Source: Natronomonas salsuginis
GTDB taxonomy: Archaea; Halobacteriota; Halobacteria; Halobacteriales; Haloarculaceae
NCBI RefSeq assembly: GCF_005239135.1
Contig: NZ_QKNX01000001.1
Coordinates: forward strand, 620,001-684,000
Reading direction: 5' to 3'
DNA length: 64,000 nucleotides
Of this stretch, positions 42,176 to 49,407 are shown piece by piece; position 1 is the first letter of the stretch, and the number at the start of each line of letters is the position of its first letter. The notes beneath the pieces were generated by a model. That model was not told the DNA's origin, ran no database searches, and worked only from the letters and a program-made list of their open reading frames with translations. The translations under genes and the position numbers were made by a program.

Positions 42176-45100
42176 TCAGGCCAGCGCTTCGTGGAGCTTC
42201 TCGACGGGGTGGGCGGGGCGTTCGCCCTCGAAGTCGTCGTCGGACAGCTGGGATCGACAGGACGCACCGGGGGCGACGACCTCGCTCCCGGGGCTCTCAC
42301 GAACTTTCTCGTTGAGGATCTCGCCGATCGCTTTTGAGAGTTCGTAGTGTTCGTCCTCGTAGCCGAACGAGCCGGCCATTCCGCAACACGAGGAGTCGAG
42401 CGCGTCGACCTCGTAGCCGGCCGCCGACAGCGCGGCTGCGGCGTGGTGGTCGCGATTGAGCGCCTTCTGATTACAGTGGCCGTGATACGTCAGATACTCA
42501 CCGGGGGCATCGAACTCGACGTCGTCGGTGACCCGATAGGTGTTGAGGTACTCGCAGACGCCGTAGGCGGCGACGGCGAGGTCCTCGACGCGGTCGTCCG
42601 AGAGCAGATCGACGTACTCGTCTTGGAACATCACGGCGTCGGAGGGCTCGACGAAGAGCACGGACCAGCCGTCCTCGACATAGGGCAGCAGCGCGTCGAG
42701 GTTCGTTTGGGCGCGCTCCTCCGCTTCGTCAAGCAGCCCCATCGAGAAGGCCGCCCGCCCGCTCGCGGCGACCTCGTTCTTGTCGGCGACGCGAACGTGG
42801 ACGTTGGCGGCTTCGAGCAGTTCGACCGCGGCCTTGCCAGGGGCCGGATAGTTGTAGTTCGTGTAGGTGTCGGGAAAGAGGAGGACGGTATCCTCGGCGT
42901 CGGCCTCGGCGACCTGTGGCCCGCGGGATTCGAACCAGCCGACGAGCGTCTCGTTCGAGAAGGTCGGGAGGTCGCGCTCCGGCGCGATCCCGAGCACCTT
43001 CTCGGCAATCAGGTCGGAGCCGGGGAGGCGCTGCGCCCAGTTCGAGACCGGGGCGAGCGCGCTGCCGACCGCGTTGACGCGGTCGACGTTGCCGAACAGC
43101 TTCGATCGGAGGCTCGTCCCCTCCTCTTCGTGATATTTGTGCTTGACCTCGGCTTTCAGCTTCGCGAAATCGACGCCGGTCGGGCAGTCCGACTTACACC
43201 CCTTACAGCCGACGCAGAGGTCGAGCACTTCCTTCTGGAAGCGGTCGGAGTAGATCTCGTCCTCCGGGAGCTCGCCGCTGATAGCCGCACGCAGCGTGTT
43301 CGCGCGGCCGCGGGTCGCTTGGACCTCCTCGCGCGAAGCGCGGAACGTCGGACACATCGTGTTCTCGTCGGTCTGTCGGCAGGTCCCACAGCCGTTGCAG
43401 AGTTCGACGAGGTGCGAGAAGCCGCCCTCTTCGGAGAAGTCCAGTTTCGTCTGCGGCTCCAGGGATTGGTAATTCGGTCCGTAACGGAGGTTCTCGCGCA
43501 TGTCAGCGCCGACGCCGCGGTCGTTGTCAGGGCCGACATCCTCGGGGCTGTCGCGGTAGACGACGTTTCCGGGATGCATGAACCACTCGGGGTCGAACGC
43601 CGTCTTGACCCGCTTGAACGCGTTCCAGAGGTCCTCGCCGTACATCTTCGGGTTGAACTCGGTTCGGGCCATCCCGTCGCCGTGTTCGCCGGAGAACGCG
43701 CCGTGGTGTTTCAACACCAGATCAGTCACGTCGTCGGTGATCGAGTGCATCTTCTCGATGCCCTCCTCCTCCTTGAGATTCAGTATGGGTCGGATGTGCA
43801 GCGTTCCGCTTCCCGCGTGGGCGAAGTACGCCGCCGACGTGTCGTGATCCTCCAGCACCTCCTCGAAGCCGACGACGTACTCCGCTAACTCCTCCGGCGG
43901 CACCGTCGCGTCCTCGATGAATGGGTACGGCTTGGGATCGCCCTGCAGCCCCATCAACAGCGGAATCGCGGCCTTCCGGAGCGACCAGATGTCCGTTTGG
44001 TCCTCGTCGGTGTACGCTTCGAGGACGTCGAAGGCGTCGCCGTCCTCGACGAAGTGGGCGTTCGTCGTCTCGACCGCCGCCTCGAAGTCGTCGTGCAGCT
44101 CGGAGTCGTATTCGAGCATGAGCGCCGCCGCCGTCCCCTCGGGGATCGGCTCGGCGTACTTGCTGTAGCCGTCGGACTCGGCGGCCAGCCGGAACACCTC
44201 GTCGTCCATCAGCTCGACGGCGCTGACGTCGAACTCGAGCGCCTCCGGGACGGCTTTCATGGCGTCGACAAGGTCCTCGAAGAAGTACAGCGCGAGCGCC
44301 GTCTCCTCTGGGACGGTCACGAGCCCAACAGTCGCCTCGACGATGACGCCGAGGGTCCCCTCGCTGCCGACGTAGAGCTTCGAGAGATTGATGACCGTCT
44401 CGCCGTCGTCGTTCTCGTAGATGACGCGGTCGAGATTGTAGCCGCTGACCCGCCGTTTGAGTTCGGGATAGCGGGCCTCGATCGCCGCTTCGTTCTCCTC
44501 TATGAGCCCGCGGACGGTCTCGTAGATCTCGGCCTCGCAGTCGTCTTTCGAGACGATCTCGTCGTACTCGTCGCCGTCGAGGACGATCTCGCGGGCGTGC
44601 AACAGCGAGCCGTCGGGGAGGATGGCTTTCACTTCCTCGGTGTAGGCGTCCGTGATTCCGTACCGGACGGAGTGCGCACCGGTGGAGTTGTTCCCGATCC
44701 CGCCACCGACGGTCGAGCGGTTCGAGGAGGCCGGATCGGGGGCGAACTTCAGCCCCACGTCGGCGAGTTCGTCCTCAAGGTCGTCCTGGACGATTCCCGG
44801 CTGGATTCGCGCTCGCTGTGCCTCGGCGTCGATCTCGAGCAGCCCGTCCATGTGTCGGGACATGTCGAGGACGACACAGCCCGGTCCGACGGTCTGGCCC
44901 GCGAGCGACGACCCCGCACCGCGCGGGAGAATCGGCGTCTCGTGCTCGATGGCGATCTCGACGGCCGCGCGGACGTCGTCGATATCCGTCGGGTAGACGA
45001 CGCCCGCCGGCCGCGCCTGGTAGATGCTCCCGTCTGTCGCGTACAGGATCTGCGCGTACTCGTCGAATCGGACGGCACCGGAGACGGCCGCCTCGAGATC

Positions 45101-45214
45101 CGACGCGAGATCGACGTACGCCGAGACGGTCTTCCCCGGCACTCGCTCGAACGGCGACGGGTCGCCCGGCGGATCCGCCGGTCGAGCCATCGGTTCTTGA
45201 TTGTCGGCACCCAT
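42176..45214 (-). CDS. FAD-linked oxidase / 4Fe-4S oxidoreductase (D-lactate dehydrogenase-like)
   Basis: The roughly 1012-residue protein joins two enzymes in one chain. The N-terminal half is a VAO-type FAD-binding oxidase (PRGAGSSLAGQTVGPGCVVL, SSNRSTVGGGIGNNSTGAHS) with its C-terminal cap (AHAGSGTLHIRPIL, GEHGDG). The C-terminal half has two cysteine clusters for 4Fe-4S centres (CNGCGTCRQTDENTMCP and CVGCKGCKSDCPTG), then a CCG-type domain with HCNQKAL and DSSCCGMAGSFGY. This architecture fits D-lactate or D-2-hydroxyacid dehydrogenases that pass electrons to quinone at the membrane. I chose ATG 45214; 45190 is possible. The hydroxyacid substrate is not proven. Confidence 0.92.
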   Translation of the reverse strand: MGADNQEPMARPADPPGDPSPFERVPGKTVSAYVDLASDLEAAVSGAVRFDEYAQILYATDGSIYQARPAGVVYPTDIDDVRAAVEIAIEHETPILPRGAGSSLAGQTVGPGCVVLDMSRHMDGLLEIDAEAQRARIQPGIVQDDLEDELADVGLKFAPDPASSNRSTVGGGIGNNSTGAHSVRYGITDAYTEEVKAILPDGSLLHAREIVLDGDEYDEIVSKDDCEAEIYETVRGLIEENEAAIEARYPELKRRVSGYNLDRVIYENDDGETVINLSKLYVGSEGTLGVIVEATVGLVTVPEETALALYFFEDLVDAMKAVPEALEFDVSAVELMDDEVFRLAAESDGYSKYAEPIPEGTAAALMLEYDSELHDDFEAAVETTNAHFVEDGDAFDVLEAYTDEDQTDIWSLRKAAIPLLMGLQGDPKPYPFIEDATVPPEELAEYVVGFEEVLEDHDTSAAYFAHAGSGTLHIRPILNLKEEEGIEKMHSITDDVTDLVLKHHGAFSGEHGDGMARTEFNPKMYGEDLWNAFKRVKTAFDPEWFMHPGNVVYRDSPEDVGPDNDRGVGADMRENLRYGPNYQSLEPQTKLDFSEEGGFSHLVELCNGCGTCRQTDENTMCPTFRASREEVQATRGRANTLRAAISGELPEDEIYSDRFQKEVLDLCVGCKGCKSDCPTGVDFAKLKAEVKHKYHEEEGTSLRSKLFGNVDRVNAVGSALAPVSNWAQRLPGSDLIAEKVLGIAPERDLPTFSNETLVGWFESRGPQVAEADAEDTVLLFPDTYTNYNYPAPGKAAVELLEAANVHVRVADKNEVAASGRAAFSMGLLDEAEERAQTNLDALLPYVEDGWSVLFVEPSDAVMFQDEYVDLLSDDRVEDLAVAAYGVCEYLNTYRVTDDVEFDAPGEYLTYHGHCNQKALNRDHHAAAALSAAGYEVDALDSSCCGMAGSFGYEDEHYELSKAIGEILNEKVRESPGSEVVAPGASCRSQLSDDDFEGERPAHPVEKLHEALA

Positions 45215-45283
45215 ACAAGCCAAGGCGACCGAAGCCGCATAAATACCGTTGCTTCACCCGAAATTACGCCGCCTTCCCGGCCG

Positions 45284-45559
45284 TTACAGTGTCTCGTCCG
45301 GATCGTACTTTTCAGCCATTCTGGCCGCCTCATCGGCGTATCGCTGGCGCGTCTCGGGCTCATCGACGTCCCCGAGGTTCGACGTGTCGACATCGAGGCT
45401 CGCCGGCGTCGTCCTCGAATCGCCGGTGAAACTCGTCAGCGCCCGCTCCTTCCGGAAGTATCGGCGGCCGTCGAGCGTCGCGTACGTGAGGATGATGAGG
45501 TTCTGTTCGTCGTCGGAGTACGTCCGTTCGACCATCCAAACCCGAGTCGTCTCCGTCAT
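45284..45559 (-). CDS. Small conserved haloarchaeal protein
   Basis: The 91-residue protein starts MTETTRVWMVERTYSDDEQN and contains LIILTYATLDGRRYFRKERA, a short beta-rich core, followed by an acidic helical end. I do not recognise a function. It is on the same strand as the FAD/Fe-S gene downstream (69 bases away) and the thioredoxin reductase gene upstream (100 bases). It may be part of a redox-related transcription unit, but that is inference. Confidence 0.65.
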   Translation of the reverse strand: MTETTRVWMVERTYSDDEQNLIILTYATLDGRRYFRKERALTSFTGDSRTTPASLDVDTSNLGDVDEPETRQRYADEAARMAEKYDPDETL

Positions 45560-45659
45560 AGGCGACCTCCGGTGGCGTCGAAAACCGGATCCACGTCGGC
45601 AGCCGTCGGGGTAGAGTTGAGGTACGTTGGTTCGTGAAGTGCGGGCACGTCCTCGGGCG

Positions 45660-46661
45660 TCATGCGAGGAGTTGGGGTTCGTGGGTCAGTTCGTCCAGAT
45701 ACGCTTCGGCGTCGAGCGCCGCCATCGAGCCGGTTCCGGCCGCCGTAATGGCTTGTTGGTACCGCGAATCGGCGACGTCGCCTGCGGCGAACACGCCGTC
45801 GACCGCCGTCGCGGTGGTTCGCGGATCGGTTCGCACGTATCCGTTCTCGCCAAGGTCGACAGGGGTGTCGACGAGGAAACCGGTGTTCGGCTCGTGGCCG
45901 ATCCCGTAGAAGACTCCCTGCACGTCGAGTTGCTCGACTTCGACGTGCTCGTCGCCCTCGGCGCGGCGTCGGACGGGGTGTCCGTCTGGATGGGAGACGA
46001 GCGTGACGCCCGTGACACCCGCCGATTGCGAGCCATGGATTTCGGCGAGCTCAGCGTTCCACCGGAACTCGATATCGTCGTGCTCCGCGGCGCGTCGAGC
46101 CAGGATCTCCGAGGCCCGAAGCTCGTCTCTGCGGTGGACGACGGTCACGCTGTCGGCGAACTTGGTGAGGAAGATTGCCTCCTCCATCGCGGCGTCCCCG
46201 CCGCCGACCACGGCCACGTCGTGATCGCGGTGGAACGCGCCGTCGCAGGTCGCACACGTCGAGAGTCCGTATCCCATGAGGTCGTCCTCGCCCGGGACAC
46301 CGAGCGTGCGGGCGCTCGCGCCGGTCGCGAGGACGACGGCGCGCGTCGGTATCGTCTCGCCGTTCGAGAGCGACAGCCGAAACGGCCGGTCCTCGAGGTC
46401 GGCGTCGACCACCGAAGCGTGTTCGAACGACGCCCCGAACGACTCGGCCTGCTCGCGCCCGTGCCGGACCAGTTCGTGACCGCCGACGCCGTTGGGGAAT
46501 CCGAGGTAGTTCTCGACGCCGGTCGTCAGCGTGAGCTGGCCCCCCGGCTCGTCGCCGGTCAACACGAGCGGATCGAGATCGGCGCGAGCGGCGTAGATCG
46601 CTGCCGACTGACCGGCGACGCCGGAGCCGACGATCACGATGTCGCGGGTGTCGGCGGACAT
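45660..46661 (-). CDS. trxB: Thioredoxin reductase
   Basis: The 333-residue flavoprotein has the FAD-binding motif VIVGSGVAGQSAAIYAARA, the NAD(P)-binding motif VAVVGGGDAAMEEAIFL, and the redox-active dithiol CATC (LSTCATCDGAF, about residue 135). The C-terminal GVFAAGDVADSRYQQAITAA binds FAD. It reduces thioredoxin, which is encoded directly upstream: the TAA of trxA is immediately followed by this ATG. The pair therefore forms a complete thioredoxin system in one operon. Confidence 0.95.
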   Translation of the reverse strand: MSADTRDIVIVGSGVAGQSAAIYAARADLDPLVLTGDEPGGQLTLTTGVENYLGFPNGVGGHELVRHGREQAESFGASFEHASVVDADLEDRPFRLSLSNGETIPTRAVVLATGASARTLGVPGEDDLMGYGLSTCATCDGAFHRDHDVAVVGGGDAAMEEAIFLTKFADSVTVVHRRDELRASEILARRAAEHDDIEFRWNAELAEIHGSQSAGVTGVTLVSHPDGHPVRRRAEGDEHVEVEQLDVQGVFYGIGHEPNTGFLVDTPVDLGENGYVRTDPRTTATAVDGVFAAGDVADSRYQQAITAAGTGSMAALDAEAYLDELTHEPQLLA

Positions 46662-47006
46662 TTACGCCGCGTATCCCCCGATCAGGTCAGAGAGCTGGTC
46701 GGCCGACTGCACGCCGACGATCCGTTCGACGTTCTCGCCGTCCGCAAAGAGGAGCAGTGTGGGAATTCCCTGGACACCGTACTGGGATGCCAACCCCTGC
46801 AATCGGTCGACGTCGACCTTGACGACGGCGGCGTCGGTGTCGTTCGCGATCGACTCGATCGTTGGCTCCATCATCCGGCACGGGCCGCACCAGTCCGCGT
46901 AGAAGTCGACGAGGACGACGTCGTAGCTCGAGACGGCATCGTCGAGGCCGTCCGCATCGGTCAGCTGAATCGGTTCGGTCGGGACGGCTTCTGCGTTGGA
47001 ACTCAT
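46662..47006 (-). CDS. trxA: Thioredoxin
   Basis: The 114-residue protein has the classic active site WCGPC (FYADWCGPCRMMEPTIES, about residue 42) and the cis-Pro loop GIPTLLLF. It is a general protein disulfide reductant in the cytoplasm. A TATA-like ctattata on the minus strand (47033-47040) lies 27-34 bases before the ATG, fitting a leaderless start. It is the first gene of the trxA-trxB operon. Confidence 0.95.
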   Translation of the reverse strand: MSSNAEAVPTEPIQLTDADGLDDAVSSYDVVLVDFYADWCGPCRMMEPTIESIANDTDAAVVKVDVDRLQGLASQYGVQGIPTLLLFADGENVERIVGVQSADQLSDLIGGYAA

Positions 47007-47118
47007 ACGGTATTGGGTAGGGATCGCGAGCGTATAATAGTTTTGGATATCTCACACAATACTATGCAATACGTCGCAGCGGTGGAGGCGGACGCAGCGT
47101 CCGGAGAGGAATGCCGCC

Positions 47119-47967
47119 TCAGGCCCTCGACGGGGGAACGAGCAACACGTTCGCGTCCGCCTCCGCGACGATCTGCTCGGAAACGCTTCCCAAGAGGAGT
47201 CGGCGCATCCGGCTCTGGCCGCGCGACCCGACGAGCGTTATCGTCGGCGAGTGGGCGGCTTCCGACCGGAGGATCTCACCGGCCGGATCACCCTCGCGAA
47301 CGTCGATCTCGGTTTCGATGCCCCACTCCTCGAGCGTCTCGGCTCGTTCCCGCAACCGATCCATCGCCGAGGGGTGTTCCGCCGCCGTCAGCTCAGGGTC
47401 CTTCGGCGTTCTGACGTGCACGAGCGTCGCGCGACGCGTCGCGTGTCGAAGATACGTGAACGCCTCGAAGGCGCGTGACGCGTTCTCTGAGAAGTCAGTC
47501 GCGTACAGGACATGTCGAAAGAGGTGTTTCCGGACGGGGGCGAGATCCTCGTCACCACGCTCGATGCGGTTGACGACGAGCGGGACGACCGTCGTCCGCG
47601 CCAGGTTCCGGGCGGTCGAGCCGATGACGCGATTTTCCAGCGGGCTCTTCCCGCGAGAGCCGACGACGACGAGGTCTGCGACGATCGCCTCGGCGATCCC
47701 GTTGATCCGCCGGTGCGGCGTCCCCCGGACGACGTGCGTCTCGACTTCGAATCCGGCCCGCGTGATCACGTCGCAGTATCGGTCGAGCGCCGCCCCTCGC
47801 CGACTCTCGAAATCGATGCCCGGCATCCCCGCGTGTACGTTCGACGAGACGACAGTCACGAGGTGGATCTCGTCGACGCCGATGCGGCCGAGGCAGTCCA
47901 GACACGTCTGATTTTGAATCGCCACCTCGCTGGCCGCCGAAAGGTCGGTCGCACAGAGCGCTCGCAT
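47119..47967 (-). CDS. Tandem universal stress protein (UspA)
   Basis: The 282-residue protein contains two UspA domains (about 1-138 and 145-282). Both keep the ATP-binding pattern G-x2-G-x9-G-S: GSRGKSPLENRVIGS in the first and GSRGQSRMRRLLLGS in the second. It should bind ATP and respond to stress or starvation; targets are unknown. It is divergent from the DUF7512-TSUP pair, sharing a roughly 230-base control region with inverted repeats. Confidence 0.92.
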   Translation of the reverse strand: MRALCATDLSAASEVAIQNQTCLDCLGRIGVDEIHLVTVVSSNVHAGMPGIDFESRRGAALDRYCDVITRAGFEVETHVVRGTPHRRINGIAEAIVADLVVVGSRGKSPLENRVIGSTARNLARTTVVPLVVNRIERGDEDLAPVRKHLFRHVLYATDFSENASRAFEAFTYLRHATRRATLVHVRTPKDPELTAAEHPSAMDRLRERAETLEEWGIETEIDVREGDPAGEILRSEAAHSPTITLVGSRGQSRMRRLLLGSVSEQIVAEADANVLLVPPSRA

Positions 47968-48001
47968 GACCGAAGTTTGGGCGCTCGCGACATAGTGATT
48001 T

Positions 48002-48013
48002 CTCTCTAGAGAG
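48002..48013. promoter_or_regulatory. 12-base palindrome in a divergent control region
   Basis: ctctctagagag is a perfect palindrome between the UspA gene and the DUF7512-TSUP genes, about 35 bases before the UspA start. It is a candidate operator. Confidence 0.35.
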
Positions 48014-48039
48014 CGACGCGAAAATGCGATGTCGACCGA

Positions 48040-48057
48040 TAACTTATGCAGAAGTTA
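48040..48057. promoter_or_regulatory. Inverted repeat in a divergent control region
   Basis: The arms taactt and aagtta flank six bases. The element lies between the two divergent transcription units, upstream of TATA-like motifs at 48113-48120 and 48135-48142. It is a candidate regulator-binding site. Confidence 0.4.
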
Positions 48058-48197
48058 CCTATGGCGAGACAGGGGTTACGGGAATATAGTATTGTACGAT
48101 ATAGACACAACCGTTATATTCCCCCAGCGGGTACGATATATTGAGCGAAAATGGATCAACTCCAAACAACCGAACGGACGAATCGGACGGGGGAACG

Positions 48198-48365
48198 ATG
48201 GCAGGACTAGAAGTACCGACGTGGGACCCAGAGACTGCGCTCCTAATAGGGACCATCCTGATCGAGGCGGTCGTCCTCTACGTCGGGTACGCCGGCCTCG
48301 AACGGTTGGTCGGTCCGCAACTGATGAACGTCCTCGTTGGGGGTGACAGCGATGCTGGACAGTAG
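48198..48365 (+). CDS. Tiny single-span membrane protein (DUF7512-like)
   Basis: The 55-residue product has one membrane segment (LLIGTILIEAVVLYVGYAGL) and short polar ends. It resembles a haloarchaeal family remembered as DUF7512, seen in front of TSUP permeases. ATG 48198 is preceded by gggggaacg, a fair Shine-Dalgarno. An in-frame TTG at 48141 would add 19 hydrophilic residues and would be 21-28 bases from a TATA box at 48113-48120, so the start remains open. It overlaps the TSUP gene by 14 bases, implying coupled translation and a partner role. Confidence 0.72.
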   Translation: MAGLEVPTWDPETALLIGTILIEAVVLYVGYAGLERLVGPQLMNVLVGGDSDAGQ

Positions 48366-49398
48366 CCTCGCTGCCATCGGCGGGTCACCCGAACTGCTGG
48401 CGCTCTTCGTCGGCTTCGGGCTGGTCGTCGGCATCCTGTTCGGCTTCTTCGGGATGGGCGGCTCCTTTCTCGTCACGCCCGCTCTCTTGATGATGGGCTA
48501 TCCGGCCCGCGTCGCGGTCGGAAGCGGGATGGCGTTCGTCTTCGGGACGGCTGTCATCGCCACCCTGAAACACCACGACCTCGGGCAGGTCGACTACAAA
48601 CTCGGCGCGATCATGATTGCCGGGACGACCCTCGGGATCGAGGTCGGGCGCGCGAGCGTCTTCTACCTCGAATCGATCGGGCTTGCCGGCGGTGTCATCA
48701 GCGTCGCGTACGTGGTACTGCTCGGCGGAATCGGTCTGCTGGTCACCAAGGAGGCGCTCAAAGGCGGCGGGGGTGGAATCGATCACGACGCAGCCGACGC
48801 GGACATCAGCGATTACGAGGTCCCCGACATCGCAAAGCGGATTCAACAGACGGTCCGAATCCCGCCGATGGTGACGCTCCGCGGCGACGTTCGGGTTTCG
48901 CTGTGGGTCATCACGACCGTGGCGTTCCTGACCGGACTGCTGTCGGGATTCCTCGGCGTCGGCGGCGGGTTCATCCGCATGCCCGCGATGATCTACGCGA
49001 TCGGCGTGCCGGTTCCCGTCGCCGTTGGGACGGACCTCTTCGAGATCGTCTTCTCGGGCGGGATCGGGAGTTATCTGTACGGACAGGGCGGCGGCGTCGA
49101 TCTCTCGATCGTCGCCCCGCTGTTGTTCGGCAGCGCGCTCGGGGCCCGCATCGGGTCGGCCGCGACCGCGGTCGTCGACGCCGACGGCATCAAGATCTAC
49201 TTCGGCGGGATGCTGTTGGTCGGCTCGATCGCGGTCGGGATCGGTGAGGTCGGCACGTACATCGGCAGCGAGCTGCTGGAGATGGCCGGGCTGATCATGG
49301 TCATCGGAGCCGCCGTCATTGTTGCCGCGGCGATCCTCTACACCTCGGTGCTGTCACTCCGAGCGAAGCACAGTCGACACGCCTCTGCGGCCGAGTGA
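48352..49398 (+). CDS. TauE/SafE (TSUP) family permease
   Basis: The 348-residue membrane protein has eight or more helices and two copies of the TSUP glycine motif: GFFGMGGSFLVTPALLMMG in the first half and GFLGVGGGFIRMPAMIYAIG in the second. The family moves sulfite, sulfoacetate, taurine or related organosulfur anions. A soluble loop (DHDAADADISDYEVPD) lies between the halves. I chose ATG 48352 because gggggtg at 48339-48345 lies six bases before it; GTG 48343 is possible. It overlaps the small membrane protein gene upstream. Confidence 0.9.
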   Translation: MLDSSLAAIGGSPELLALFVGFGLVVGILFGFFGMGGSFLVTPALLMMGYPARVAVGSGMAFVFGTAVIATLKHHDLGQVDYKLGAIMIAGTTLGIEVGRASVFYLESIGLAGGVISVAYVVLLGGIGLLVTKEALKGGGGGIDHDAADADISDYEVPDIAKRIQQTVRIPPMVTLRGDVRVSLWVITTVAFLTGLLSGFLGVGGGFIRMPAMIYAIGVPVPVAVGTDLFEIVFSGGIGSYLYGQGGGVDLSIVAPLLFGSALGARIGSAATAVVDADGIKIYFGGMLLVGSIAVGIGEVGTYIGSELLEMAGLIMVIGAAVIVAAAILYTSVLSLRAKHSRHASAAE

Positions 49399-49407
49399 CC
49401 GAGAAAC

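Noticed and set aside
45627-47414. 595-codon plus-strand frame across trxB, trxA and the UspA gene
   Set aside because: It overlaps three well-supported genes on the other strand and has no domain similarity.
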